Shown: in pieces, positions 55,250-64,000 of the stretch
Numbering within the stretch: position 1 is the stretch's first letter
How the letters are laid out: the number at the start of each line of letters is the position of its first letter
Source: Mesostigma viride
Taxonomy: Eukaryota > Streptophyta > Mesostigmatophyceae > Mesostigmatales > Mesostigmataceae
Direction of reading: 5' to 3'
Assembly (NCBI GenBank): GCA_009746045.1
Contig: RPFO01000175.1
Coordinates: 310,001-374,000 of the forward strand
Length of the DNA: 64,000 nt
Position numbers and translations under genes: made by a program
The notes under the pieces: model-generated
Databases searched by the model: none
Told to the model about the DNA's origin: nothing
The model's input: the letters and a program-made list of their open reading frames with translations, nothing else

Positions 55250-55480
55250 CTACTGTCTACCAACAGAGGCAGCACCCTTCTGGCTAGACACCTGACGAGA
55301 CTCCGCTCCGGGGGTGTTAATCTGAACACCTTTAAGCTGCTTTCCATCAAAGAATGCGGCAAAGGAGCCATCCTGAAGCAGACGCATCTTAACGCGCTTA
55401 CCCGGTGCCTGGTGCTTCCGAGCCTCCAGGACTGCGGGGCTGTTCCACACCGCGCTCCTCGCCTTCAGTTGAGCCGGCGT
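55250..55480 (-). pseudogene. C-terminal fragment of another LINE ORF1
   Basis: TPAQLKARSAVWNSP, then APGKRVKMRLLQDGS and FAAFFDGKQLKGVQI, on the minus strand. It aligns by eye with the ORF1 C-terminus of RTE-2 (SPAQLVIKNGLLGSD, KVYVRLVHDTPVLFINGQR). It stops at 55250 and loses homology near 55480, where SINE copy C begins. Confidence 0.5.
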
Positions 55481-55483
55481 ACA

Positions 55484-55835
55484 CCAGATGATGCATTAGC
55501 ATTACTTAGCTAGCCATGTACATCTATGCCGACGATGGGCTCCACACCAGATAATTGCATTAGCATCATTTAGTCATGCTTTGCCAATGCAGAGAGTTGC
55601 TCTCTGCTGAGATGTCATGCCCTAGCTATTGCCTAGCCACAATCATCTTCCACCCCATGTCCGCACCTTAGCTGCTGGAATACACGGAGGTGCAGGTGCA
55701 CCTAGTGCACCCAGAGTAAGTGACTATTTACACCCCCCACCTGCAGGTTGTCGCCCAGGATGTACTAAAAACCACATGCCCCCTTCTCAGGGCCATGTGT
55801 TACGTATACTACCAACGGAGTTATGTTCTTAATTA
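55484..55835 (+). mobile_element. SINE copy C
   Basis: It has the same body as copies A and B (gcagagagttgctctctgctgag split over the core, ggtgcaggtgcacc, ccttctcagggccatgtg). The 5' word caccagatgatgcattagcat is doubled. The 3' end is accaacggagttatgttc plus ttaattaa. The target duplication was not resolved. Confidence 0.65.
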
Positions 55836-56558
55836 ACCATGGTACTCCGTGGCATGTCTACACGCACGACACTCAAGTACGTACTTTCTTCCCTAGGGAT
55901 CATGCACACTTCATGCAAGCATTTTGCTGCAAAATCTCATCCAAGAATGCTCCCTCAAATGTGCACAGACCCAGTTCCCGGCCCCCCATTCAATTCGACT
56001 TTCTCAACTACCAAGAAAATAAGTTCGTAAAAAACCTGGGTGCCATGGCCACTACACACTTTAACTTAGTATCCAAGATCGCAACCCCTGCCCAGCTAAA
56101 ATTGTCTGATTCCCACATCTACCAATGCACCACGGCGACCCGCCATCCCACACCTCAGATGTACAACAACAATAGACACACTGAGACGCATGCACATTAT
56201 TATTCGTCAGATAATCCAACGAGACTTGGCCCTCTAATGCGCATCCCAATTGCCACCAGATAAACAACGCCCATGCAGCTCATACATGCGGCCGGGTTAA
56301 GCCACATTGGACAACCATGTTTCCGCTGTCCCCACGGGCCCCTCGCACGCAAGCAGCTGGTCAGTCGATGGCCTCAAAAAGCGACGATTCAAAGCTGCTA
56401 TTATTAGCTACAAAAGAATGGTCCCTACCACACAGACCTTTTGGCTACAGATCGAGTACCAAGTCACAGGTACATCTTCGATAATCATAACAACCTGGAA
56501 TTTCAAGTCACATCCGCAGGACGCAAGTAAATCGATACAAGCCATCTGGACCCCCGCA
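55836..56558. other. Gene-less stretch
   Basis: No supported gene. Open frames here have neither family motifs nor splice context. It is the intergenic region downstream of the minus-strand C2 gene. Confidence 0.5.
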
Positions 56559-59500
56559 TCACTGCCGCAGGTCAATCCAGACGATCTGGATCTCCACCTC
56601 ACCCCCGTCAAACCCCTCCACGGGGACCCACATCCGCTGCGTCACCTCCCCATTGGGCAGCAGTTGCACCGGAGACTTGCCGCTGCTCAGGGCATCCTCG
56701 GCGGCTCCAGGAGCGGCCTCCGGGCTAACGCTGGCGGCCAGGCCTCGGATCGACGTTGTCCCTGCCAGGGCTTGCTTCTCCACGGCAGTGGCAATTTCTG
56801 TCAGGCTGACCTCGCCGGAACCCAGCAGCCGGCTGGAGCTGTAGATGCTCTGCATCAAGTGACGTGTGGTGGGAGATAGCACGGGGTAGGGGCGTGTGGT
56901 GGGAGAAAGCACGGCTGGGTAGGGGTGGTGTGAGAAAGGGAAAGACAGCAGCTGGCGGGAGCTGTAGACGCTTTGCATGAAGCGGTGTGTGGTGGGAGAC
57001 AGAACATGTGCACGAGGTGTGTGGTGTAAGATAGCACAGGATAGGGGTGGTGTGAGATAGATAGGGAATGACAGCAGCCGGCGGGAGCTGTAGACCTCTG
57101 CATGGACAGACCCGTGGCGGGCGACAGAGCATGTGGAGCAAGAGATGTGTGTGTGTCCTTTTACTTCGCGCAGCCTACCCGTTTCGGGGGCGGTGCGGGT
57201 GCTGCAGGCAAGCCGTCCCCCATCATGGGGATGTGGCATGGCAAGAGGGACGAAATTTGGGCTTCTAAGATTACCATTAATTAAGCCAAACGTAAGGAGG
57301 GAGCGAAAGGTGGTTTCGGTCACGGAGATTACCATGACTGGCCCTATACCCCAGATTGTATCTGATACTTTTTGCGCCGATGAGCTTTATATAGCAAACG
57401 ATGCGACGTCTACGTTGTCGAGCCATGCTCTGTCATAAAGGGATGCACATGACTTGATAGTTTCGTTAACAGCTGTTCCATGATTGGGGCTTCTTGCATG
57501 TGCCAGCTGGCCCTGATGTGGCAGAAAAATTAACCCCCAACTGTATGCTCTTGGGATGTCTTTTGTTTACATTTTCGATGTTTCCTTGGTTCAGGTGCGA
57601 GCACCTAAAGCAAGCGAACGCGGGTCTATTGATGGTGTCTATGGATAGTGTCTATTTATAGCGCACCAGCTTGAGCGCCTCCTTGGTGTCGGGGATAGAG
57701 AACATGAGCCCCTCGTTCCACTTGGGGTCGTAGCTGCGTGCAATCTTCTTCGTCTTGAGCACCTGCAGGGGGCGTGGCAGGGACGCCGCGGGGCAGACCA
57801 AAGGTCAACGTGGGACTTGCGACACACATATGGTATTCTGTATCATGCGCGCATGCTGACACGCACGCACGTATGCTGTCAACGCACTAGAGCCCACTTA
57901 CAAATACAAGCACGAGAGCAACCACACGAGCGTCACGCATGCAACCGATGAGCACGCAAGCAGGTAGGCAGAACAGCAAGCACAGGGGCAGGACAGCCAG
58001 AGAAAGAATGGAAGGCGATCACGCACAGAAGCACGCGCGATCATGCACACCGCACATGCACGTGCAGACCTGCGGACGCTGACAGGCCATGCGTATAGGA
58101 CCTACTGAACAAGCCCCATGACACAGAAGGGTTTGCAAAAAGCTTTTTACTCTAGCCATATGTTAAAATAGCATATCTATCCGCTTTATGACCCAGTGCA
58201 AAAAATGACGTCCTAGTATATCGTAGTAGTATATCTATCCGCTTTATGACCCAGTGCAAAAAATGACGTCCTAGTATATCAAAGTAGTATATCTATCCGC
58301 TTTATGACCCAGTGCAAAAAAAAATTGACTTTCTGTGCATCATGGGTTGCAGAAGTATTATATACTATAGATAGAGTGTATTGTAGTACCTCGACTGTAG
58401 ACGGACGAAAGGCTTTGTGCACATCACGGGTTGTAGAAGCTATTACAAAAGGTATATCTTATCGTATTGCTACAGCTCTATGCAATAGTAGGACTTCCTT
58501 CACATCATGGGTTGCACAAGCTCTTGAAATAGCAGTTATTGTACTCTAGGTCTACCCTATGGTTACTAGTACGACGTGATGTCGAATAGCGCTTGCCGGG
58601 CGACCCACCTGGAAGCAACACCCTTCAGCTTGTGCAGAACCCGAATTCCATCCCTCCTTTATCCGATTTTTGCCACTTGGTTCAATCAACCCCAACTCTT
58701 CCCTGCTTTATCCGATGTCTGCCACCTGGTTTCATAACCCCAAGTCCTCCCCTCCTTCATCCGATGTCTACCACTTGGTTTAATTAGCCCCAAATCCATC
58801 ACTTGCTTGACCATAAGCCTCTCCCTCGTTTACCCTACGTTCATCCCCCGTCTGCACCTGGCGGCCCAGCGACACAATTAAGCAGATAGAGGACAGGACC
58901 ACACATAGGTAAAGAGGAGCTCATCAAATGTGCTTTCCTATCTATCACCATCCACGATCCCCACCTGGCGGCCTAGCGTGACGACCACGTAAATATCGGC
59001 AATGGACGCGATGTAGCAGCCGCTACGTGCTGAGTCGGAAGGAGCCAGGTTTCTCCCTTGTACCACTTGCACCTGCGCACGTCGGCCGACAACACAACAT
59101 AATGCAACACCACAACATGCATGCACACGGTGGGATCACCCTCATGCACACGGTCCAGTCCAGCAAGGCGACATGCGCAGCTGCCGAAATTATCGGTAGC
59201 AAGCATGAGGCGACACATGTGAAGCTGCCGAAATTATCGGTAGCCAGCATGAGGCGACACATGTGAAGCTGCCGAAATTATCGGTAGCCAGCATGAGGCG
59301 ACACATGTGAAGCTGCCGAAATTATCGGGAGCCAGCATGAGGCGACACATGTGAAGCTGCCGAAATTATCGGGAGCCAGCATGAGGCGACATATGTGAAG
59401 CTGCCAAAATTATCGGTAGAGGCATGAGGCGACACATGTGAAGCTGCCGAATTTATCGGTAGAGGCATGAGGCGACACATGTGAAGCTGCCGAAATTATC

Positions 59501-62500
59501 GGTAGCCAGCATGAGGCGACACATGTGAAGCTGCCGAAATTATCGGTAGAGGCATGAGGCGACACATGTGAAGCTGCCGAAATTATCGGGAGCCAGCATG
59601 AGGCGACACATGTGAAGCTGCCGAAATTATCGGGAGCCAGCATGAGGCGACACATGTGAAGCTGCCGAAATTATCGGGAGCCAGCATGAGGCGACACATG
59701 TGAAGCTGCCGAAATTATCGGTAGCCAGCATGAGGCGACACATGTGAAGCTGCCGAAATTATCGGGAGCCAGCATGAGGCGACACATGTGAAGCTGCCGA
59801 AATTATCGGGAGCCAGCATGAGGCGACACATGTGAAGCTGCCGAAATTATCGGGAGCCAGCATGAGGCGACACATGTGAAGCTGCCGAAATTATCGGTAG
59901 AGGCATGAGGCGACACATGTGAAGCTGCCGAAATTATCGGTAGAGGCATGAGGCGACACATGTGAAGCTGCCGAAATTATCGGTAGCCAGCATGAGGCGA
60001 CACATGTGAAGCTGCCGAATTTATCGGTAGCCAGCATGAGGCGACACATGTGAAGCTGCCGAAATTATCGGGAGCCAGCATGAGGCGACACATGTGAAGC
60101 TGCCGAAATTATCGGTAGCCAGCATGAGGCGACACATGTGAAGCTGCCAAAATTTCGGTAGCCAGCATGAGGCGACATATGTGAAGCTGCCAAAATTATC
60201 GGTAGCCAGCATGAGGAGACACATGTGAAGCTGCCAAAATTATCGGTAGCCAGCATGAGGCGACACATGCGCAGCTGCCAAAATTATCGGTAGCCAGCAT
60301 GAGGCGACACATGTGAAGCTGCCAAAATTTCGGTAGCCAGCATGAGGCGACACATGTGAAGCTGCCGAAATTATCGGGAGCCAGCATGAGGCGACACATG
60401 TGAAGCTGCCGAAATTATCGGTAGCCAGCATGAGGCGACACATGTGAAGCTGCCGAAATTATCGGGAGCCAGCATGAGGCGACACATGTGAAGCTGCCGA
60501 AATTATCGGGAGCCAGCATGAGGCGACACATGTGAAGCTGCCGAAATTATCGGGAGCCAGCATGAGGCGACACATGTGAAGCTGCCAAAATTATCGGTAG
60601 CCAGCATGAGGCGACACATGTGAAGCTGCCGAAATTATCGGTAGAGGCATGAGGCGACACATGTGAAGCTGCCGAAATTATCGGTAGCCAGCATGAGGCG
60701 ACACATGTGAAGCTGCCGAATTTATCGGTAGCCAGCATGAGGCGACACATGTGAAGCTGCCGAAATTATCGGTAGCCAGCATGAGGCGACACATGTGAAG
60801 CTGCCGAAATTATCGGGAGCCAGCATGAGGCGACATATGTGAAGCTGCCAAAATTTCGGTAGCCAGCATGAGGCGACATATGTGAAGCTGCCAAAATTAT
60901 CGGTAGCCAGCATGAGGAGACACATGTGAAGCTGCCAAAATTATCGGTAGCCAGCATGAGGCGACACATGCGCAGCTGCCAAAATTATCGGTAGCCAGCA
61001 TGAGGCGACACATGTGAAGCTGCCAAAATTATCGGTAGCCAGCATGAGGCGACACATGTGAAGCTGCCAAAATTATCGGGAGCCAACCCCTGCTTGGGGA
61101 TCGCCTAGCAAGTGCGTAGGCAGGTTGCAGGTCAGGGCTGTTGACATAGAAATAATGGTGGTGAGCCAGAGAAAATAATGGTGCCGCCAAAAGAGCGCAC
61201 CGCATGTGCCTTCCGCCACCTGCTGAAAGCCACAATTGACATGTCACAGGCTGCACGGAATGCTTGCACAAGAGCAGGTAAGAGCGCCCAAGGGTCAGAA
61301 GAGAAGATGTCCACCCCCAGTTGTAATTTCCACCAGCGCCAATTATTTTCTATCGATGGATGGATAAGCAGCTCATTGATAAGTGGGAAAAGAAGGCCAC
61401 CAGTCACAGGAGACTTGATTAACGTGAATTTTCATGCAGCCCAGCTTCCCCTCGCTTCATGCAGCGCAGCTCCCCTATAGCTTCCGCGCGGCCAGGTGAA
61501 CTCCTACCCCTTGGCTTCTACACGGTGCTTTTCACCCACAGGTTTCCTGCCTTGGTGCCTGGAACGCACTGCACCCGGAGCCAGCACCCGGAGCATTACC
61601 AATAGAGTTCATGGCCACCCATGACCCAGCATTACCACAAGAGCTCATCAGACCACAAAAAAGCGCAGGCCGCTGTGCACCGAAAGAGGCATCGATTAGG
61701 TACTAGGGTATACAGGCACATGTGTGCACATACCTTGAGCAGGCCGCTGTGCACCGAAACAGGCATCGATTAGGTACTAGGGTACACAGGCACATGTGCG
61801 CACATACCTTTAGCAGGCCGTAATACGTACGAAACCTACGTGATGTCCTGGTCTAAGGAATAGGTTACACAGGCACGCATGTCCACCCACCTTGAGCAAG
61901 CCGATGTACTCCAACATGCCGACCTGCGCACCATTACAAAGGAAGGGGGGACATTTGCACACGGGGAAGATATGAGACATGAGTTACAGCTCTAGCTCGT
62001 TCACTCTGGCATTACAATGCCATCATCTGTCCCCCCCCCACTCCCCCACCCCCCGCCGCCAAGAAAAAGGGCTCAACAGCAGATTTAATTAATGATAACT
62101 TATGGATGGAAAAGTCTGTCATGCATCGCTGGGCCAAGTAGAGTGCACGATTCAGCCACTGGGATTGGCTATGGGACCCCATATAAACCCCATCCGCGAG
62201 AAGTCAAGGGACCCCACAGGGAACCCCCGGATTCCTCGCAAAGAGCAACCACCCACCCCCGTGTGAATGGAGTTGCGGGAATGCCTGACCTGTGCATTAA
62301 ATGTGGGTTGGGGTTGGGGTTGGGGGGAGGGGAAAGGATCGGGGGCGTGGAGGTGGGGATGCGGGGCTCCTTGCTCTTAAACGCATTTGCGAATCCGCTG
62401 AAAAAATTTGCATCCTTGTGCCCATGCCTTTTATATTAGACTGAAGTAAACAGGCAAGTGGTCAGCTACAGTGGTTAAATTGCGCAGCTAAATCACGTGA

Positions 62501-64000
62501 CTGCGGTAAAAAATCTCACCCATTTCACATTAGGTGGTCACCCGGTAGCTCCGGCCAAGGATCCCGTCCGTGACGTCACCATCTCATAACTGCCGCTCAT
62601 TTCCTTCCATGAGATGATGATTTGCAGATGGGATATGCGCGCCCCGGAACCACGCACAATGCACCACGACACTTGTGCAGGCGATCCGAGTCGGTAAAAA
62701 TGAAGGTAAGTTTCGGATGCAGGTTGTAAGTGATGTGCTCTCCGCGCTCGATCGTGGAATAGCAAGGAACCTGGCTACCGTAGGAGGGCAGTGGTGCCTA
62801 AGAAAACATGGAAGTGCCTTCTTTTCCCACCCCATACTACGCAACACAGTGTGAATAAAAGTGCAAGGAGGGTGCTTTGCTGGTGTTTCCTTGGCTAAGA
62901 GGTTTCCACACTTGACTCGATTTTGGGGTGCCAAAACACCCCGGGTTTTATACTCCATGGAGCCTCAGCGCAAATTGGCGTACAGTACGGCCAATCGCTT
63001 GATTCCCCGGATTTTGGGCGGCCAAACTATAGACCTGGTCACACTAGGCGAGTTGGCTTCAGCATCTCGGCCATGCCGCGCCGCGGAGGAAGGAAAAGCG
63101 GGGCAAACATTGGCAGTAGTTCATCAGAAGCCAACTCGGCTTCGTCGGGAGATGATTACGCACCTCCCGGGCCGTCGGGATGTGACTATGCAAGATCTAT
63201 CCAGGTTACAAAATCCCTGTCATTTTTGCGCAGTTCGTGGTCACAATACCAAAATGGCTCGATCCATGGCCAGAAGTAAGTCCGGGCACCTGTGACAGGG
63301 TACATAAAAAATCCCCTGATTTCCGGCAGTTTTGGTCATGTGTGGAACCCCCCTCAGGCAATGCTAGCCCAGGGTCCCCTGGGTGGGCCGATCATCATCC
63401 TACCCTTCTTCCCTTCATGTTTTAGCAGCTCAATAGGATGTTCATAGATAGGTGTGACTCCTTTTTCCCTGCTCATGAGCATCCAGTCATTACCCTACCC
63501 ATGTTTTGTAGCCAGTGGGTCACACTAGCGTAGTGTTTTTAGATAGGTGTGACTCTGCTTCCCTGCCCATGAGCACCCAGGTCGTCACGCCTCTACTGTA
63601 GCAAGAACGAACCAATCGCAAGAACCACCGTGACAGTATGAGGAACGAAGCCATCCCGTTCATGGTTCATCGTGCCTCTACAGGGCCTACATCAGAACAA
63701 AGGCAGCAGTGGGGGCACACCCCCATGCGCGCGATTGGGCATCCACGCCATCACTAGCGACATCAAAATCCAAAATATCCAGGGGTTGGTGTACATACCA
63801 GCGATGTCACCATCCAAACGATCCAGGGGTTGGGGTACATACCAGCGACGTCACCATCCAAACGATCCAGGGGTTGGGGTAAAATCCCCCCCCATCACAC
63901 ACACACACACACACAGACAGACACACACCTGCAAATCCGGCCCCTCGCCCTTGCCCGCGAGCTTTGACTTGCTGCTATTACTCCACTTGCGGCGCTTCCC
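56559..64000 (-). CDS. ArfGAP/C2-type (AGD12-like) protein, C2 domain and C-terminus; 5' part off right edge
   Basis: The exons I can support on the minus strand are: 64000-63930 (GKRRKWSNSSKSKLAGKGEG, then PDLQ; donor CAG|gtgtgt), 61923-61891 (VGMLEYIGLLK), 59072-58965 (VQVVQGRNLAPSDS ... ADIYVVVTLGRQ), 57762-57667 (VLKTKKIARSYDPKWNEGLM, then FSIPDTKEALKL), possibly one near 57440-57400 (YDRAWLDN), and the last from about 56838 to TGA 56559-56561 (GEVSLTEIA ... GEVEIQIVWIDLRQ). The first four join in phase 0. The series follows a C2 domain strand by strand and ends like plant AGD12/CAR proteins (...VESGELELEMEWLPLEQ type). C2 domains bind phospholipids, often with Ca2+; several loop Asp are present (SD, AD). 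An ArfGAP domain, if any, lies outside the window. Large introns hold minisatellites. Confidence 0.7.
56850..57110. repeat. About 130-bp tandem repeat next to the last exon
   Basis: Units begin ggcgggagctgtagac and contain gtgtggtgggaga and ataggggtggtgtgaga. Two full units and a partial one are present. On the minus strand each repeats the ctacag-ctcc acceptor region of the last exon. Confidence 0.75.
58170..58320. repeat. 58-bp tandem repeat
   Basis: The unit atatctatccgctttatgac, then ccagtgcaaaaaa and tgacgtcctagtatatc, is present about 2.6 times. It lies in the intron between the last two large C2 exons. Confidence 0.85.
58600..58810. repeat. About 60-bp diverged tandem repeat
   Basis: Words such as tttatccgatgtctgccac, ttggttcaatcaacccc and ctcccctcc recur about three times at 60-bp spacing. 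Confidence 0.65.
59167..61086. repeat. 44-bp minisatellite, about 44 copies, within an intron
   Basis: The unit is gctgccgaaattatcgg, then (g/t)agccagcatgaggcgac and acatgtgaa. Variants lose ccag (agaggcatg form), carry aaaattt, or carry atatgtg or atgcgcag. It fills most of the intron 61890-59073 of the C2 gene. ORFs through it are by-products. Confidence 0.95.
61132..61407 (-). pseudogene. Possible coding remnant in an intron
   Basis: The open frame reads INELLIHPSIENNWRWWKLQ, LGVDIFSSDPWALLPALVQ and FSRWRKAHAVRSFGG. The composition looks protein-like rather than random, but I recognise no family and see no start or splice context. It may be a transposon remnant. Confidence 0.25.
61685..61923. 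repeat. 76-bp tandem repeat that includes part of a C2-gene exon
   Basis: Three diverged units each contain tacacaggcac, a donor-like cacatacctt or cacccacctt, and gagcaggccg. On the minus strand the third unit is the exon VGMLEYIGLLK. The two others keep only its GLLK end and the donor (near 61733 and 61808). Confidence 0.7.
62000..63070. other. Gene-less intronic stretch
   Basis: This lies in a C2-gene intron on the minus strand. It contains C/G runs (62030-62060, ggttggggttgggg near 62310) but no supported exon. A frame at 62770-62690 minus (YSTIERGEHITYNLHPKL) looks protein-like but has no context. Confidence 0.4.
63074..63290 (+). CDS. Possible small ORF or first exons on the opposite strand
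   Basis: ATG 63074 (MPRRGGRKSGANIGSSSSEA) runs to ...YARSIQ. A 29-nt GT-AG segment (63205-63233, gttaca...tttttgcgcag) then joins in frame to FVVTIPKWLDPWPE with a strong donor gtaagt at 63276. Read through without splicing, the frame stops at about 63277. It has basic and Ser-rich low-complexity sequence and no family match. It lies inside an intron of the minus-strand C2 gene, so a decayed transposon gene is possible. Confidence 0.3.
63740..63893. repeat. 49-bp tandem repeat
   Basis: The unit catccaaacgatccaggggt, then tggggtacataccagcg and acgtcac, is present about three times. Confidence 0.85.
63897..63928. repeat. (CA)n microsatellite at an exon boundary
   Basis: A CA run with two caga variants abuts the donor of the rightmost C2-gene exon (minus strand gtgtgtgtct), so the donor itself is part of the repeat. 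Confidence 0.9.

Noticed and set aside
59167-61086. ORFs of MCRLMLATDNFGSFTC type
   Set aside because: Translation of the 44-bp repeat. Three units make 132 bp, so the frames repeat. Not coding.
1-64000. rRNA genes, bacterial operons, riboswitches or a replication origin
   Set aside because: Nothing in the sequence supports these. The gene structure is eukaryotic throughout.

Overview
The window looks like nuclear DNA of a green alga (Viridiplantae, chlorophyte or prasinophyte type). This is inferred from spliceosomal GT-AG introns, a host gene whose C2 domain and C-terminus match the plant/algal ArfGAP-C2 (AGD12-like) proteins, RTE-like LINEs with (TTAA)n tails, and PAT-type DIRS elements with split direct repeats, a type known from Volvox. 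The species cannot be named from sequence alone. More than half of the window is repeat or mobile-element DNA, often nested.

Left part (1-29.3 kb). A minus-strand multi-exon gene (1-3351) encodes an S/P/R-rich, coiled-coil protein of unknown function. Then come a small split-direct-repeat element (3477-5263), a 107-bp tandem repeat, a 3.5-kb array of about 30-bp units (5629-9113), and a 3' fragment of a LINE with a restriction-like endonuclease (10.5-11.8 kb). A plus-strand gene for a DDE-transposase-like protein (about 12.16-28.03 kb) is split by a 10.2-kb LTR retrotransposon (13011-23242, apparently identical LTRs, 5-bp target duplication, itself carrying a 1.7-kb insert) and by a second split-direct-repeat element (23925-25884). 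A small unidentified ORF follows (28851-29288). A near-perfect 22-bp palindrome, half-site GGGTCTCGCTG, occurs about 20 times in the introns and flanks of this part and was not seen elsewhere.

Middle (29.7-55.8 kb). This is a graveyard of RTE-like LINEs and their parasites. One site holds four nested layers: an RTE ORF1 remnant contains a SINE (11-bp target duplication), which contains a TIR element with terminal palindromes, which contains a whole-looking 5.5-kb PAT-like DIRS element. A second ORF1 copy is cut by a 1.69-kb TTAA element (piggyBac-like ends, no transposase). RTE-1 (44.3-49.8 kb) is split by another small split-direct-repeat element. RTE-2 (49.8-55.1 kb) has a long open ORF2 with AP endonuclease and RT. 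The SINEs share their 3' end with the RTE elements.

Right part (56.6-64 kb). A minus-strand ArfGAP/C2-type gene runs off the right edge. Its short phase-0 exons are separated by introns packed with minisatellites, including about 44 copies of a 44-bp unit. Most exon structures here are read by eye from splice signals and reading frames and have not been tested against transcripts.
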